From assembly GCA_031835245.1 (NCBI GenBank), contig JAVKOQ010000167.1, forward strand, positions 57,124 to 121,123: 64,000 nt of DNA, in the 5' to 3' direction. The notes under the pieces are model-generated. The model searched no databases. It had not been told where the DNA came from and worked only from the letters and a program-made list of their open reading frames with translations. Origin of the DNA: Balamuthia mandrillaris. Its lineage: Eukaryota > Discosea > Longamoebia > Balamuthiidae. This document shows positions 22,601 to 32,880 of this stretch, piece after piece; within the stretch, counting starts at the first letter, position 1; every line of letters starts with the position of its first letter. Both the position numbers and the translations under genes were made by a program.

Positions 22601-24906
22601 TTAGCCCGAGAAGCCTTGGCTGCGTCGGCGTTCTCGGTGGCTATTCGCAGCTACCGGCGGCTTTAGCGTGGGAATCTGGCCAGCATTCCTTGGCTGATCT
22701 CTGGCTGCTGGTTGGTTATTGTTGTTATTGTTGTTGGGCTTGTCGGTTAATAACCAATCCAAGAAAGGGTCCTGCTGAGGAGAAGAAGAGGGACGGCTAT
22801 CCCTGCTGCCAGAGACAGGAGAGGTAGATACAGCAGCCAGAAAATCCAAGTCTAGAGCCAAAGCGCTTCCTCCTCCAGCTTGAGCAGTTGCGCCATTATT
22901 ATTGTAGATGGGCTGAGGTGGGGAGCTAACAAACGGGTTGTTATTGTGAGACATTCCCGTTGCTGTCGATGACGTAGATACTTGCGGTGGAGTGTAGGCA
23001 AACGAAGGAGGTAATGGAGAAGGGGGAGAGGGTGATGCGAGAAAAGGGTTGTAGGCATCGCTTGCCATTGAAGATATCGTGGGCGGAGAGAGATATGGGG
23101 TAGTGGGGGTGCCCACCGTAGTTGTAGTCGATGCTGAGGTGCCAAAAGAGGAAGAAAAGGGTGCATAGGAATTGGTAGCAAAAGGATTAAAGCTGGAAGT
23201 GGTGGTGAAGGAGGAAGAGGGCTGGGTAGCAAACGCTGGGGAAGAAGAAGTGCTGAAAGGTTGTTGGAAGGTGGTAGAAGCTGCTGGATAAAAGTTCTGA
23301 GCCTGCATAGGCGCATGATGTGCAGGAATGGAAGTTTCGGAAAGCTGGTCCAGATGTTTTTCTCCGTCGAATTCAAAGTCAGTGTCACTATCAGAGTCCG
23401 ATGAGGCGTAGGGAGAGAGATCTTTCTTTTTCCTGTCTTTCTTGGTAGATTTCTTGTCCACAACCTTCAGGGTTGGGGCAGGAGTCTCTTTCTTAGCTCC
23501 ATTTCTGAGATCGTACTCTCCCAACAAATTATCCAAGCGTTCATAGAGGGCCATAAGAGCTTCAACGAGCTGCAACAAGTCACTAAGTCAGCAAAAGGAA
23601 CATCTTATATACAAAAGAAACAAATAACGAACCTTCGGATTCTGGTCCACCGTTTGTTCAATCATTTGAGCAAGCTTTGGTTTTGCAGCACGCAGATTGC
23701 TGACCAAGCTGACAATAAGGTCTACTTGGCTGGGTTTTGTGGCCTCATCGAGAGCATCAAGCATTTCACTTAGAAGATCCATAGACTCTTTCATCTCACT
23801 AAGTTGTGTTTTCATGGCCTCTGGAACGACCACAGTTGTTTTACCTTTGCTTGACGCTGAAGAGGCTGCAGTGCGACTTGCTTTCTTTGACGATGCTGTG
23901 GAGGAAGAAGGAGTTGAAGATGGTGTGTCCTGATGCGAGCGAGCACTGAGACTGACAGCGGCGGGGCGAGGCGAACGTGGGGTCATATCCAAGTCTTCCG
24001 GGTTAACTTCTGGGAATTGGACTCCTGGTAATGTTTTAAAAGCAAGTGTACAGTCAGTGGAAAGTAAATTACTAGAAAGTTGGACGAACAAAGGATAAAG
24101 TACCCATTCTTAAAAGCTTGTTGTAGTAATAACGATAAATGGCTCTGCGATCTTTGGCGTCCTTGAAGACCATGCCCCATGCTTGAATGAGGCGGAGGGC
24201 CTGCTCCTCCGCCAAGTCTCTGTGTAGGTTGTTGGAGGGTCGTCCTTCCTTGCCTTTGGAGGCGGCCTTTATTCTTCTTTTGGCAAGGTGCAGCAATACC
24301 CTGAAGAGGGCGTCATGGGCGGCAGCTCTGTGGAACGTCTCTCCACAGTTTTTCATACAGGTCTCCAACAACTTTTCGCAAACAGAAACAAAAAGAAAGG
24401 AAGGAAATGGGCAAGAAACAAAGTAAGAAAGCATGAGAACGTAAGGGGGTTGGTTGGTTGACGACAGACCAAAACGCGAAAAATGAGTGGAAGAGGAGAA
24501 CAAAAAGTAGGGGGCGTACGTACAATGAGAGTTAACCAATTGACACGGTTGGAACGGCCTCTACGTAGCCTCCTTAGGATCAGCTCCAGAGCGGCTGAAC
24601 ATCTTTTTTTGTTGTTGGTGTTTTGTCAGCAACGATACTTGCCCGAGCGAGAATAGAGTACGTTTAACGGAGGAAGAGAAAGAGAAGGAGGAAAGAAGAG
24701 GCATACGAATGGTTGTTGAGGTATTTGCGGACGGCGTCGGTGAAGTGGAAGTTGACGGCCCAGTCGGGCGAGGTGAGTTCATCGCGTGTGGCCCGTTTGA
24801 GGATAGGCTTCAGGTGGTAGAATACGGGAGGTTGTTCGGCCGCCACCATGGCGGCATAGGCTAGCGCTGACATAGGCTTGTCGGTTTGCGTCAAGAGCGA
24901 AGGCAA
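22601..24906 (-). CDS. VHS-GAT domain sorting protein (Tom1/GGA-like)
   Basis: The start at 24906 reads MPSLLTQTDKPMSALAYAAM. The VHS domain contains LKRATRDELTSPDWAVNFHF, LLETCMKNCGETFHRAA and ALRLIQAWGMVFKD. A Ser/Thr linker leads to a GAT domain with MKTQLSEMKESMDLLSEMLD and LVEALMALYERLDNLLGEYD. The C-terminal tail is rich in Asn, Pro and NPF motifs (NPFATN, NPFVSS, NPFLAS) and ends in DPFLDWLLTDKPN, consistent with EH-domain and clathrin or adaptor binding. No GAE ear is present, so it is closer to TOM1 and amoebozoan Tom1 than to GGA. Such proteins bind ubiquitinated cargo at endosomes. Introns lie at about 24540-24690, 24020-24110 and 23580-23630. The upstream region 22370-22500 is a GA-rich low-complexity stretch. 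Confidence 0.85.
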
Positions 24907-25148
24907 TGGCAGAAGAGGAACAAGAGCGCCCGTGCGGATGATAAGGTTGAAAAGGGAGAAAAATTCGATAAAACGGCCCTATTTAACCGAATTTCCACGA
25001 AATTCAACTTTGGACGCCTCCTTCTCCCCAATAGTTTTTCATAAAGGGAGGGTTATTGCACGGTTTGATTTGTTAGTGGTCGACGGATTGCCATGCCGTG
25101 TCGTCACGAAAAAACCAACATTTCCAACAAACCCAAACAAGAGAAGAG

Positions 25149-25700
25149 ATGGAGGGAGTAGGGGGAGCACTGGCAGGCAAAATCCAGACGGTACAGGGCG
25201 TGCGCGACCCACAAGAGTTTACAGCTCCCATTTTACCTCATGAACACTTGTTGATCGACTTTAACGTGGCCTACTGTCCTCAAAGCCACGACCCTGTGGT
25301 GGGAGGCAGCGTAACGCAAGCCCTTTGTTGTACTTCTTTTGCTGCTACTGAAGCCCCCTCCTCTTCCTCTGAAGACAGCCCCTTGGAGGCCGAGTTCACT
25401 TTGCAGAGCATAGGCTACGTGAGATACCAACCTTACAGCCATAGAGCCAACCTAAAGCTGGAAGACTTGGCCCTTGCCATCAAGGAAGTCAACCTTTTCA
25501 AAAAAGCTGGAGGCCAAACTATAGGTGCGTAGCAGTGCTCGTTCCTTTTTTTTGTTCATGTTTTGAAGTGGAGCTTATTGAATACATTACAGTGGACGCC
25601 ACTACGCAAGGCATCGCTCGCAACCCTGACGCTCTGCTCAAAATATCCCAAGAAACAGGTGTACATATTGTGATGGGTGCTGGGTATGTGTCTTTCTATG

Positions 25701-25742
<42 letters not shown>

Positions 25743-26753
25743 AGAGCAGTTATCGAACATAGTACTAATCCACCAACAAAGGTATTATGTAGGGGCTACT
25801 CATCCTTCCTCGATGGACGGCATGACCGAGGAAGAGCTTTGCAAAATCATGGTGGACGAGGTGCTGGAAGGACTGGGCGAGAACAAGGCAAGTACTAGTA
25901 ATTACCTTTCAGCGCGCGCAAAATCTTCCCTGGCTAATGTGATAATGGTTGTATGGCACAGGTTAAATGTGGAGTAATTGGCGAAATAGGTTGCTCGTAT
26001 CCTCTCTACCCCAATGAAATCAAGGTTTGTATAGCCTTCACCACCTCTAGCTCACCCTCTCTCTTTCTTTCTCTCTCTCTCTCTCTCTCTTTTGTATGCT
26101 AATCTCAAAGATGATGATTCGCGTCTATTTCCATAATAAGGTTCTTAAGGCGGCAGCCAAGGCCCAGCAAATAACGGGAGCTCCGCTGCTAATTCATCCT
26201 GGTAGGCATGAGTATGCGCCGTACGTACTGCGCTTAACATCCTTAGTCACCCTCCGTTTATCCTCACACGAATTATGGGAGACTTGTTTAGAATTGAAAT
26301 TGTAAAGATATTACAAGAAGCTGGAGCTGACATAACACGTACAGCCATGTCCCACTTGGACAGGACGGTATTCAAGGAAGAAACATTGATGGAGCTCGCC
26401 AAGACAGGCATTTATTTAGAGTATGACCTATTTGGGGTGGAGTGCTCCTTCTACCAGGTTTGTCTTTTTGCTTCAATTGAATTGGAGTAACCTCCCTTCG
26501 TAGTATCCTCATCGTATGCTCTTATTTACATTCTCCAAATCAAAAGCTGAACGAAAAAGTTGACATGCCAAGCGATGCCGAGAGAATACATTGGTTGTTG
26601 CTACTGAAACAAGGTATTTTTTAGTTTCTTGTTATGGTTCCTCCAACCTAAACAGTTCTAATTCTCTTTCAATTTTTTAAAACCTGTAGCGGGATATCTT
26701 GATCGCATTCTGCTTGCGCATGACATTCACACCAAACATCGCCTGGTTCTCTC

Positions 26754-26789
<36 letters not shown>

Positions 26790-26981
26790 CTCATTTGCGA
26801 CTTACATGGAGTTCCTCCAAAGGTCGAGTACGGAGGACATGGCTATGCCCACCTGCTAGTGAACGTGGCCGAGAAGATGGAGAAGAGAGGGTTCACCCTG
26901 GAGGAACTAAGAACCATGTTTGTGGCCAATCCCCGCCGTTTTCTGACCTTCGCAACGCCCTCCTCCGCCACCGCCAAGTGA
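25149..26981 (+). CDS. Phosphotriesterase-related (PTER) metal-dependent hydrolase
   Basis: The ATG at 25149 gives [18 protein letters not shown], then [11 protein letters not shown] with the HxH metal-binding motif typical of the family. Later exons encode [20 protein letters not shown], then [29 protein letters not shown], and [19 protein letters not shown] around the metal-bridging position. They continue [55 protein letters not shown] and [20 protein letters not shown]. All active-site His and Asp positions of PTER appear retained. Mammalian PTER hydrolyses N-acetyltaurine; the substrate here is unknown. At least eight exons are present, and (CT)n tracts precede several acceptors (25705-25740, 26068-26090, 26755-26784). 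Confidence 0.85.
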
Positions 26982-27292
26982 TGCAGCGCTTCTTATTACA
27001 TTCTTTGCATTCCAAAAATTCTTATCCGAAATTTCTCGCCCAACCAACAAAAAAAAAGAGTAGACTACTACTACACCAAACAACAACACACCACCCAAAA
27101 GAACAACAACCACAGCACTCGAGCGAAGAGACCTAACTGCGTTGCTGTGTTTTCGTTGGTGGTGGCCACGCGTTTGCTCGCTTCCTCTTTATCGTCACCC
27201 TGTTTGTTGCTGATTGTAATTAGCACACCACCTTGTCCAGTGTACACCAGCTGAGGTCCACTCAATCATCACTTCGTCAACAGAACAAAAAA

Positions 27293-28434
27293 ATGACGTC
27301 AACGACACCGACGGCAGCGGCAGAGCCCTTCAAGGGCTCCTCCTTCGTGTTTGGAGGGCTTTCTGGCATGATGGCCACTTGTATAGTGCAGCCGATTGAC
27401 TTGATAAAGACCCGCATGCAACTCAGCGGCGAGAAAGGTGCTGCCAGGGCACACAAGTCTAGTTTCCATGCCTTGGTCAACATTGCTAAGCAGGAGGGCA
27501 TCGTCAGCCTTTACAAAGGGTACCTGCTCACTCTGCCACTCGCTTTCTCTCGCTCTGTGATGTGAGAATAGCGGCTAACAAGTGCATCGCTTTTAGCCTA
27601 TCGGCTGGGCTGTTGAGGCAGGCTACCTACACAACGGCTCGCCTGGGCGCTTATGACTGGCTCTCCGCGAACCTTCCCCATAAGGAAGGCCAACCACTGC
27701 CTTTTGGTCTAAAGCTGCTGGCCGGCCTGTCTGCTGGCGGTTTTGGCGCTGTAATAGGCACGCCTGCCGAGGTTGCCCTCATTCGAATGACTTCAGATGG
27801 AAGGTCTCTCTCTCTCTCTCTCTCTTGCGCTACAAGGTGTAACACCTGACATCACATATGATCTTCTGTGATCACGCAATGAAAAGGCTGCCACCAGAGC
27901 AACGACGGAATTACAAGAATGCGTTTGATGCTCTCTACAGGATGAGCAAAGAGGAAGGCGTGTTAACGCTATGGCGTGGATGCTCTCCTACCGTGATCCG
28001 AGCCATGATCCTGAACGCCTGCCAGCTTGCATCCTACACACAAGCCAAGCAAATGATTCTTTCCACTGGATACTTGGAGGATGGTGTGCCTGTCCACTTT
28101 CTTGCCAGTCTGTGCTCAGGTGCGTTTCACCTTCTCCACGTTTTTTTTTTTGGGTGTTTGAACCGTTTGAGCCGACAAAACTTGGCAAACAGGTTTCCTA
28201 TCAACAGTTGTGTCTATGCCGGTTGATATAACGAAGACACGAATCCAAACAATGAGGATCATCAATGGCGTGCCCGAGTACTCTGGCGTGGTGGACGTGC
28301 TCCGTCAGGTCGTCAAGAATGAAGGCTTTTTCAGTCTTTGGAAGGGATTCACGCCCTACTTTTTGAGGCTGGGTCCTCACACCATCTTCACGTTCTTATT
28401 TTTGGAGCAGTTCAAGAAAGCTTTCTACCATTAG
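27293..28434 (+). CDS. Mitochondrial carrier, 2-oxoglutarate/malate carrier-like (SLC25 family)
   Basis: Three tandem SLC25 repeats are present. Signature motifs are QPIDLIKTRMQLSG (repeat 1), GTPAEVALIRMTSDG (repeat 2) and MPVDITKTRIQTMRIING (repeat 3), each followed by a helix ending in EGI/EGV/EGF. Repeat 2 has ATYTTARLGAYDWLS, characteristic of the oxoglutarate/dicarboxylate/uncoupling subfamily. Repeat 3 ends RLGPHTIFTFLFLEQFKKAF, close to SLC25A11. Introns lie at about 27521-27594, 27805-27880 and 28120-28197. The carrier would exchange dicarboxylates across the inner mitochondrial membrane. It converges on the DA1-like gene, with stop codons about 60 bases apart. Confidence 0.85.
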
Positions 28435-28494
28435 TTGGCTTTGTAGGCATAGCCCCATACAAAATACACATTATTTGGAAAAGGTTTGTTAAGA

Positions 28495-30096
28495 TCAGGA
28501 GGCCGTTGCCACCTCCTTTTGAGGATTACTTACAGAGTTGGAGGAACAGAAGTGAGCAGGAGGAGAGGGAAATCGTCGGTTCGTCTTTACATGTTTCAGG
28601 AACGTCTGGAAGGACCGGCCTTGCAGGCCATGAAAGGCGCGGTGGAAACTTAATCCTTGGTGCCTATCTACATTGTGTTCCATGCGCCGCAAAAGGGAGG
28701 CAACTTCTTGGCGCTCCTCCTCATTTCCGTTTCGCTCTCCTAGCTTTTGTAGCTCACCAAGCAGCCAAATATAGGCCGCTAGCTCGCAAAGGCCTTCCTC
28801 TAGTTCCACCGCGAGAGTGGAACATGGGCTAAGGTTGGCGGCTAGCCAGCAGTGCATCAGCTCATGGGCCATGACTGCTCCAGTTTGCAGCCTGCTTAGT
28901 CCTTGCTGCACCACCACCTTTTTTGCTTCGTAAATGGTAGTGGATGGACCTAGTTGGTTGTGCTCTTCTCTTCGTGGTAGTTTTATGGTAAAGCCAAGGC
29001 TCTCCGCATGCTTTCTGAGGCGATGGCGGCCCCTACCTTTACTTTTCATCCCCTCCATCCCTCTCTTGTCCACTATCTCCAGTTCAACGTTTTGCATGTT
29101 AAACTGCAAGCCGATCCGTTGGCCAAGCCCCTCTTTAACTTCCGCAAATAGTCTTTGTGCCTGTCGCTTGTTTTCAATCGTTTCTACAGGGTTGGCTTGG
29201 AGGACTTGGTGGTGCCGTTGCAAAGTCAAACAGGTGACGCAGGTGCAAGACCCAGTCTGTGGGTCCAAGGAAAAGGGTTGATCGTCTTCTAAGAGGGTGC
29301 CACACCGTGTGCATTTATCACCGAACTGCAGAATGTAGTCGTAGATGCAATATATACGGCCGTCGCGAATAAAGTGCTCCACCTCTTCCTCCTCTTCAAT
29401 CTTGCCATGTACTGGCTCCTCCACTTTCATTCCTCCTTGAAGCGGTCGATGGCAGCAATCGCACCGAAAATGCTCTGTTCTCCATAACTTGCCGCTGCTC
29501 ACTTGGAAGGTGCCGACTCCAGGATCTATAGCGAGGCCACAACCGCACGCACAAGAGCCATTCCATTGGGCCAACAGCACTGAATTGCTGCTATTTTCCC
29601 AGGCAAAAGGCCGCCAATGTTGCAACATATCTACCTCTTCTGCTTCTCTCTGCCTTCTTCTATCTTCAGCAAAAGAGTCCTCTCGGCCATCTCCATCCAT
29701 TGGTGTGCTCAGCTGGGCGAGTAATGAAGGTACTTGTCTCGAAAAAGAGTCCATTTGATGTGACGCTTGAGAGGCCAGCGGAGCTGCTCCACCTTTGGTA
29801 ATCGTGCTCAGCACCTGCTCTCCTCTATTGGTGAGCATGTAAATGCCGATGCCCATCACCGGAACGTTGACAGCTGCCATAAACATTGCCTTGCGATTGA
29901 CGCGGGGCCAGCACCACCCTCTCGCATGTTTTCCACCTCGCAGTTCTTTGGGGAGGCCGCCGGGGAAACAGTCGCTCCTGAAAACACAGTTTTGGCATCC
30001 TCCCAATGGCTTTCTTGCAGTGAACCCGCTGCTGAGGAAGCGCCGCTGCAGTGAAAGTCCTCCTCTCCCTGCTAAAAGGCTTCCGCTTTTCTTCAT
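28495..30096 (-). CDS. DA1-like LIM-domain zinc peptidase with a mitochondrial-type N-terminus
   Basis: A single open exon encodes LIM-type zinc ligands (CACGCGLAID, EHFRCDCCHRPL, DKCTRCGTLLEDD, CTCVTCLTLQRHH). The DA1 peptidase domain has a TTIYEAKKVVVQQGLSRLQT segment, AVMAHELMHCWLAAN (the HExxH zinc site) and VELEEGLCELAAY (the third zinc ligand). Plant DA1 peptidases cleave ubiquitin-pathway and growth regulators. I place the start at the ATG 30096, where MKKSGSLLAGRGGLSLQRRF with SSGFTARK looks like a mitochondrial presequence, followed by a hydrophobic AVNVPVMGIGIYML stretch. The open frame extends to 30465, but that extension lies opposite the TnpB-like fragment. Mitochondrial targeting of a DA1 peptidase would be unusual and is inference. 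Confidence 0.75.
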   Translation of the reverse strand: MKKSGSLLAGRGGLSLQRRFLSSGFTARKPLGGCQNCVFRSDCFPGGLPKELRGGKHARGWCWPRVNRKAMFMAAVNVPVMGIGIYMLTNRGEQVLSTITKGGAAPLASQASHQMDSFSRQVPSLLAQLSTPMDGDGREDSFAEDRRRQREAEEVDMLQHWRPFAWENSSNSVLLAQWNGSCACGCGLAIDPGVGTFQVSSGKLWRTEHFRCDCCHRPLQGGMKVEEPVHGKIEEEEEVEHFIRDGRIYCIYDYILQFGDKCTRCGTLLEDDQPFSLDPQTGSCTCVTCLTLQRHHQVLQANPVETIENKRQAQRLFAEVKEGLGQRIGLQFNMQNVELEIVDKRGMEGMKSKGRGRHRLRKHAESLGFTIKLPRREEHNQLGPSTTIYEAKKVVVQQGLSRLQTGAVMAHELMHCWLAANLSPCSTLAVELEEGLCELAAYIWLLGELQKLGERNGNEEERQEVASLLRRMEHNVDRHQGLSFHRAFHGLQGRSFQTFLKHVKTNRRFPSPPAHFCSSNSVSNPQKEVATAS

Positions 30097-30267
30097 GAAG
30101 GCTGGGCTGATGCGAGTGCCTCCTGTGTGTTGTTGCACAGTGCTTCCAAAGAATGCGCAGCCTGCCCCTTGTTGTTGTTGTTGTTGAAAAATGGGAGGAT
30201 ATAGCGACCTGGACCCAACCAATCGCTGCCTTGCAAAAAAAAAAAGCGAAATCTCAAAGAAAACTAA

Positions 30268-30459
30268 ACCGAATTTAAAGGACCATCCACGTGCACGATC
30301 GTGATCATCACAGTGATCAGCTACAGTGGCTTGTTTCACTTTGTCAACCACCAGTTGGGGGGAAACAAGCCCTTTCGGTGCCCCCAACCCGAGTGTGGCT
30401 ACCAGGCCGATCGAAATGCCAACGCCGCCCGAAACATCTTGATCTTGGCGCCGCCTTAG
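30268..30459 (+). pseudogene. TnpB/Fanzor-like C-terminal fragment (zinc ribbon and RuvC-III motif)
   Basis: The frame closed by TAG at 30457-30459 reads NKPFRCPQPECGYQADRNAN followed by AARNILILAPP. A C-x4-C pair followed directly by DRNANAARNIL is the hallmark end of IS605-type TnpB and eukaryotic Fanzor nucleases: the second half of the zinc ribbon plus the catalytic Asp of RuvC-III. The frame has a TAA at 30265-30267, and the first CxxC half of the ribbon is not recognisable upstream. It is therefore a remnant or the last exon of a broken gene. It lies in the 5' region of the DA1-like gene on the opposite strand. I found no inverted repeats or guide-RNA structure. Confidence 0.6.
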
Positions 30460-30674
30460 TGGCATGTCTCATTTGTTTCACTTTGGGTAACCTTGACATG
30501 ATTTTGGGGTTGCGGTTGGAAAAATCTCCAGTCCTTTATGAGGTAATCGTGCTTTCTGCCTCTGCCCCGTTTAGCTGTGCTTTGGGTTGGTGTGGGTATA
30601 CCAATATAAGGTGCGAGGAGAGGGAGGGCAGGAGGATAGGCGGTTGTTTTCAGATCACCATCAGCCCCAAAATG

Positions 30675-31441
30675 TCATTTTAAAGAGTGGATGGTTTCAA
30701 CTTGTTTTCCCAAAGCTTGTCCCATCTGGCCTTGTTGGCCAAGTAGGATGACTTGCTGTCCATCGTCTAAAACCATGCAAATAGTGAGCAAGAAGAAGAA
30801 GAAGAAGAGAATGTGCAGAATGAATAATGAAGAGAAGAAGAAGATAGACGAGTAGTAACGTACTAATATCAACGGTTTGCTTTGGTTATTGAGGTGTACG
30901 CGAAAGAAATCCCTCTGGTATTGGGCGGAGTCCACATTATCCAATGTAAATTCACGGGTTCTACCTTTTCTGCCCAACATATTGTAGTGGGTGGCTTGCA
31001 AACGTCCGTTTGGGAATAGTTTGAGTTCGCAAACAATCCTGCGCGTTATAGACCTGTGGTGGTGACCGGTTAGCAGTTTTTCACGTTAATATTAATGCAC
31101 GGAGTACATACCGCAACAGAAAAGGGACAAACACCAAACACTTGATACCAGTCAACAGGGGAGAAGTAGTGTGAGAGAGGAAACCGCTCAGCCATTATTC
31201 ATAGAGCAGAAAAGCGGAGATAAGGAGAGGCAGAGAAGCAGGAGTAAGATAAAACAACGCACCACAGCAGACATGACAGGAGGGGCGTAGTGCAGCCATC
31301 CTCCCCCTGTGGGAGACACGCTGAGCATGTCTATGCTTGCCACTAAAAATACTGCGTTTATGCCTCCTAAACAGGTCCTAGAGCAGGCTCAGTGCACCAT
31401 GCCCGGACAAACAAAGAGAGAGCAAGAGAGAGCAAGAGAGA

Positions 31442-31480
<39 letters not shown>

Positions 31481-31801
31481 AGAGTCGTACAGTAGCTTAA
31501 GACGGAGGGATTGAGAAGAGTCGGAATAGATGACAAGACCTTGTTCCGCGGTTTTAGTGCGATTTTGTGTGGCGATACTTCTGCGAGCGGCCCAACTGCT
31601 TTTGGCCATAGGGGCGGTGGTGGTGCTGGTCTTTACAGTGGAGGAAAGAGAAAGCGGTAGCGTAACTCTCTTGTTTGTGGGCCTCTTGGCTTTTGTTGTG
31701 AATTGGAAGCATTGGTGTTGCAGCCTCCCTCGTAACCCATTTTGTTGCCAAAAGGTAGGCCCGGCAAGCTTTGCGGGACCGCTTCTCGTTGACAATAGCA
31801 T
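30675..31801 (-). CDS. Putative mitochondrial membrane protein of the TMEM70/TMEM186/TMEM223 type
   Basis: The start at 31801 gives MLLSTRSGPAKLAGPTFWQQ, an Arg-rich likely mitochondrial presequence. It is followed by TKTAEQGLVIYSDSSQSLRL, a hydrophobic segment around VFLVASIDMLSVSPTGG with LHYAPPVMSAV, then RSITRRIVCELKLFPNGRLQ, ATHYNMLGRKGRTREFTLDN and a C-terminus ending GKQVETIHSLK. A short G-x-x-Y strand, two membrane helices and a basic beta-rich tail match the layout of TMEM70/186/223 assembly factors, although identity is low. Introns lie at about 31395-31495, 31190-31270 and 30770-30860; the first contains a GA/CT tract. Family call is tentative. Confidence 0.4.
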
Positions 31802-31837
31802 GCTTGCAGCTAAGCGGCAAAACAACTTGCTTGTTCG

Positions 31838-31910
31838 TTTTTCTTTTCTTTTCTTTTCTTTTCTTTTCTTTTCTTTTCTTTTCTTTTCTTTTCTTTTCTT
31901 TTCTTTTCTT
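31838..31910. repeat. (TTTTC)n pentanucleotide microsatellite
   Basis: About fourteen units of TTTTC lie just upstream of the TMEM70-like gene. They produce artificial Phe/Leu or Lys/Arg reading frames. Confidence 0.9.
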
Positions 31911-32174
31911 CTTTGCGCACGCTTCTTCTTGGTCGACAAAATTCTTTTTTGAGGTACACTTGCGTGGATGGATGATGGCCACCACCACCATCGTGTAGCA
32001 TTTAGATTCTCTACCGCCTCGCCTTCAATTGCAAACGGCGCAATGAAACATTGTGAATAGAAGAAGGAACACAACTGCAGCTGAAGAAGAAACAATCAGC
32101 ACTATTTTAAAATAACAATGTTTCTTTTTCATTCTTTTATCCAGTCCTGTGTTCTAAGCGCCTGTTCATTTGCA

Positions 32175-32642
32175 TTATTCGTCGATACCTTCTTCTTCTT
32201 CTTCGTTCGGCGTTGGTTGGCGCTTAACTTGGTCCGCAGCGGGAAAGTCGAGGTTATGAGTGGAAGCTCGGCGAATTTTTTGAAACAAGTCAGAGCGTAC
32301 TCCCGTGGGCATTTCTGATGGTGGTGACATAGAGACAAATATTGGGTTGGCATTTAACACGGTAGAGGGAGAACCACAGAAAGAAAGAACAAGAAAGAGG
32401 ACCGTACCTTGAATGGACTTGATAAAGGTGGTTTTTAACTCATTTTTGGACAAAGATTCATCATTGCCAGCAGCAAGCAAGGTGCTTGGGCTCTCTACCA
32501 CGCTCTCTTCATCAGATTCGTCATCCACAGCTTTCATTTCATCCCACGCTTCGTCATTATCCCAGTTGATCTTGGGGACTCGGCGCTGTTCCAGTGGCTT
32601 TCTGGTCGGTCTACGACGACCAGCAGCCCCTTGAGCTCGCAT
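32175..32642 (-). CDS. Small acidic protein of unknown function
   Basis: The start at 32642 reads MRAQGAAGRRRPTRKPLEQR, then VPKINWDNDEAWDEMKAVDD, a SDEESVVESPSTLL acidic/Ser stretch and ELKTTFIKSIQG. After an intron at about 32320-32405, MPTGVRSDLFQKIRRASTHN and an acidic EEEEEGIDE end follow. No domain or membrane segment is evident. The Trp/Asp motif and basic N-terminus suggest a small nuclear or RNA-associated protein, but I do not recognise a family. Confidence 0.5.
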   Translation of the reverse strand: MRAQGAAGRRRPTRKPLEQRRVPKINWDNDEAWDEMKAVDDESDEESVVESPSTLLAAGNDESLSKNELKTTFIKSIQGTVLFLVLSFCGSPSTVLNANPIFVSMSPPSEMPTGVRSDLFQKIRRASTHNLDFPAADQVKRQPTPNEEEEEGIDE

Positions 32643-32880
32643 TGGCTGGTGATCGAAAAATGAAAATTTGGTGTCAGTTCATTTATCACCGCTTCTCATC
32701 ATTAACAAAACCAGAGGCAGGCAGAAGCAAAAAAAAGAAAAAAAAAACAAGTGTTCACAACAAATAAAGAAAAGAAATGCACCGATGCTAGTCTAGGACG
32801 GTCTGAAGTACTCAGCGAGCTGGTTTGTAATTCAGATAGATTAGTGCAGAAAAAAAGATGAATTGAATGGGTATGATAGC

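Noticed and set aside
28495-30465. DA1-like start at 30465
   Set aside because: The upstream 120 codons are antisense to the TnpB-like fragment, include a low-quality A/T run, and precede a better start at 30096.
31554-31998. Frames rich in Phe/Leu or Lys/Arg around 31.8-31.95 kb
   Set aside because: They come from the TTTTC pentanucleotide repeat. Only the frame that starts at 31801 outside the repeat has a credible product.
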